A DNA stretch of 64,000 nucleotides from the NCBI RefSeq assembly GCF_030704535.1, contig NC_081823.1, forward strand, positions 8,955,001-9,019,000, given 5' to 3'. The position numbers and the translations under genes are program-made. The stretch is from Vitis vinifera. Taxonomy: Eukaryota > Streptophyta > Magnoliopsida > Vitales > Vitaceae. Positions 61,314 through 64,000 of the stretch are shown one piece after another; position 1 is the first letter of the stretch; the number at the start of each line of letters is the position of its first letter. A model generated the notes under the pieces. The model searched no databases. It saw only the letters and a program-made list of their open reading frames with translations, and was not told the origin of the DNA.

Positions 61314-64000
61314 GTATGATCATTAGGCCTCTCATCTTCCATTATTCTCTTATCCTTTTGATTATTGGATGCTAATTGTTGCTTCATGTTTATGTTGATG
61401 ATGGAATATTGTTTGCTGATTGATAAGCTTTCCAAATATCCTTCATTGCAATTTTATAAGTTCTTCTGACTTTTTCATACTAATTATGCAAAGTTTAACA
61501 ACTTTTTATCGGATTGGAATCCAGAAATGCACCTATAATGGTGTTCAATTATCAAAAACAGAATTTCCGTAAAACTGGTTAAGACGGTATTCAAATAAAG
61601 ATCCCTCAAGAAAGGTTCCTTGATAAAAGATAAACTAATTTTTTTTTTTTTAGTTTTTTTTCTTAAAAAGAAGACTTTGTGGGACAGTATAAAGGGAATA
61701 TAAATATTATTGGTATACTCATATATATTTGAAAATAAATATTATATATCTTATCAATATTTTGTTTCTTTATTAGACTTTATTCTTATAAATGACTATA
61801 TTTTTATATTATACTTGATTAATTATAAACATATTATAAAATTTTATTAAAGTATTTTAAAATAAAAAGAATAATAAAAATACAATACAATTATTATTAT
61901 TAATATCACATTATATGTCTTAGAAAATAAGGAATATTATCTATTATAATAATGGATCTCATGACAAATATGTTATATAAAATTTTATTTATATGTTTTT
62001 TCACAATCCTTTTACAAAATCAAAGCTAGAATGAAAATAGAAAATTAAAACTAGAAAAATAGTTGAAACCAAACATAACCTAATTATTAAAATTAATTTT
62101 CAAACATTAAAATCTACATCTCTAAAATTACCGTAATAAATTTTAATTTATCTATATAATCAAATATTATTGGATAATATATTTGATATCTATAAATATT
62201 ATTTACCGATTAATATCATATTCTTAATTGGATTATTAGTATATTATGTCATTTTTAAAGAAAATAAGTTATAAAATTAAGATTTTTCAATAATGTATAT
62301 CTATAAAAAAAACTCTCAAATATAATTTAAATTGTTTTATTAAATATGGTAAAAAATAATTTACAAAAATTTCATGCATTTAAAATAATAAACCAAATCT
62401 TCATATCACTAATTATCTTTTAATGTTTTATTTCTTCTAGCCTACTCAATGTCTACCACATAGTATGAAAAAATAATTACTTTTAATGAATTGAACAAGA
62501 TTTTAACATTTTTATATAAAAATAAAAAAAAGTTATTCAATGACACTAATTTTAAGAATATAATAAAAAATATTACTAATTATTAAAAATTAAAAATTTA
62601 ATTTAAATTTTAAATATTAAATGATATGATATGTAACAAATTTCGACTTAAATAATTTAGTTGAAATAGTGATTAAATAAACATTTGCATGATTATAGGA
62701 AATAAATGCATATGTTAATTTTAGTTTTTTATATAATAAATTCATTATTTAAATGTGATGATGTTTATCTACTAGTTAATTTAAAAATATTTGGAGTGTT
62801 TGTAATTTTGAAAATTTATTAATGTTTTTATGAGTTATTAATTCAAAATTTTTCTTAGATTTATTGTTCAATCCTTAACGGCTTGTTTATAAAAGTAGTT
62901 AATATTTGTGGGGTTGAGGGAGGCTCAACGTAGGTAGAGAGCAAAGCTTTTAATCACTTTTTGAATTATTTTGTATCGGTAGAATGTGAATTCCCTGTTT
63001 GGTTGTGGGCCTTTGAATTGCAATTCACGTAAGTAGTAATCAAACCCTGACCCAATTGTATGTTATCAATTTTTGTTAAAAATTATTTTATTTATGCTAA
63101 GGAAAAAAATGTTAAGAATAATGATTTTTTTTTTAAAAAAACATAGTAAAAAATATATAAAAAAAATCAAATATAATTAAAAATTTTCAAAAATGTATAT
63201 GCTTTAAAATTATTTAATCTTTATATAATAGAGGAAAATAAGTAAAATGAATTTAAAAAAACATATAAAAATAATTTATTTAGGTTAAACTTTTTTTTTT
63301 CTTCACTTTTTTTTTTCCTTCTACTTTTCATCACTATTTTCTTTTTCTAGCATTTTTCCTATAAACAAACATAGTCTTATGAAATAGATAATAATATTGA
63401 CTTACAAAATTTGTTGTAGGAATGATTTCTAAAATATAATAATTTTTATTATCTTTTTATTTTTCAAAAAATTAAATATTTATAATAATAACAACATTAA
63501 TGGTAGTAGTTATTAGTTGTTACATAATTATACAATAATATTTAAATATATTTTTAGAAATAGTGCTATTATTTTTAAGACTCTAATTTGACTTAAAGTG
63601 TGTTTAGTATTGATTATGGAAAGTGTTTTTATCATTTCTAATACTTAAAAATTTTTATTTTTGAAGTATTAAAAAAACTAAAAACACTTTCTAAAACCAT
63701 TATCAAACGCTCTCTTAATTGTATGCAACTTAACTTATTTGTTAAATGTTCTTATTTTGTCATTATATTTATACGTGTTCATAAAAGGACGCTTTTCCCA
63801 TAAATTAATTTAAAATTTAAATTTTAATAAATTTGAACATTTATAATTTAGTATTAAAATTTATATAAATAAAATTGTAAATTTTATTAAACATTTCTTT
63901 TATTAAAATATATCTAAAAAATTAAGAATAATTAAAATTAATTAAAAATTAGATATGTTCAAAATATTTAATTTTATATAAAAGTGAAAAAAAAATAAGT
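61314..64000. other. AT-rich right edge, no supported gene
   Basis: Very AT-rich, without coding exons. A slightly GC-richer stretch at 62905-63060 contains no recognisable gene. It could be a long intron if the 61.3-kb donor is real. Confidence 0.5.

Overview
This window is nuclear DNA of a flowering plant. It is AT-rich, its genes have many short exons separated by GT-AG introns, and its intergenic space is full of LINE tails, MITE-like inverted repeats and segmental duplications. The proteins are eudicot-like, and the LINE tails and repeat style are what I would expect from grapevine (Vitis). That genus call is an impression from memory, not a search result.

Layout. 1-6310 is gene-free and dominated by a 2.8-kb tandem duplication. 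8422-8494 is a tRNA-Phe(GAA). 9312-14463 (minus) is a two-exon AGC-VIIIa protein kinase of the D6PK group, with a probable 5'UTR intron reaching about 15693. 20424-26784 (minus) is a nine-exon gene for RPAC1, the AC40 subunit shared by RNA polymerases I and III. Its last intron carries a truncated LINE. 27852-29518 (plus) is a decayed importin-5 fragment with three TAG codons. 31440-45480 is a rearranged, repeat-built region. It holds a 205-bp minisatellite, a 2.3-kb near-perfect palindrome, an intact intronless SEC13 ORF (37546-38463), duplicated copies of the palindrome arm, a tandem pair of ATCG-rich elements, and two copies of the NOP2 leader. 46743-53437 (plus) is a 17-coding-exon NOP2 25S rRNA m5C methyltransferase gene. 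54004-54355 is a recent partial copy of OPT exon 2. 56196-59177 (plus) is a seven-exon oligopeptide transporter gene. The last 4.8 kb is AT-rich, with one possible first exon near 61.1-61.3 kb.

How the genes relate. Three of them (D6PK-like kinase, NOP2, OPT) match neighbours that I remember as consecutive in Arabidopsis (At5g55910, At5g55920, At5g55930), so the window looks like an old syntenic block. Between kinase and NOP2 lie RPAC1, the importin pseudogene, SEC13 and the repeat cluster. RPAC1 (rRNA, 5S and tRNA transcription) and NOP2 (rRNA modification) both serve ribosome production, and both have telo-box motifs in their promoters. The kinase and the transporter have no visible functional link to them. 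I saw no new enzyme system. The most unusual material is the duplication and palindrome architecture at 26.8-45.5 kb, including a SEC13 ORF that sits behind a copied NOP2 leader and ends inside repeat sequence.
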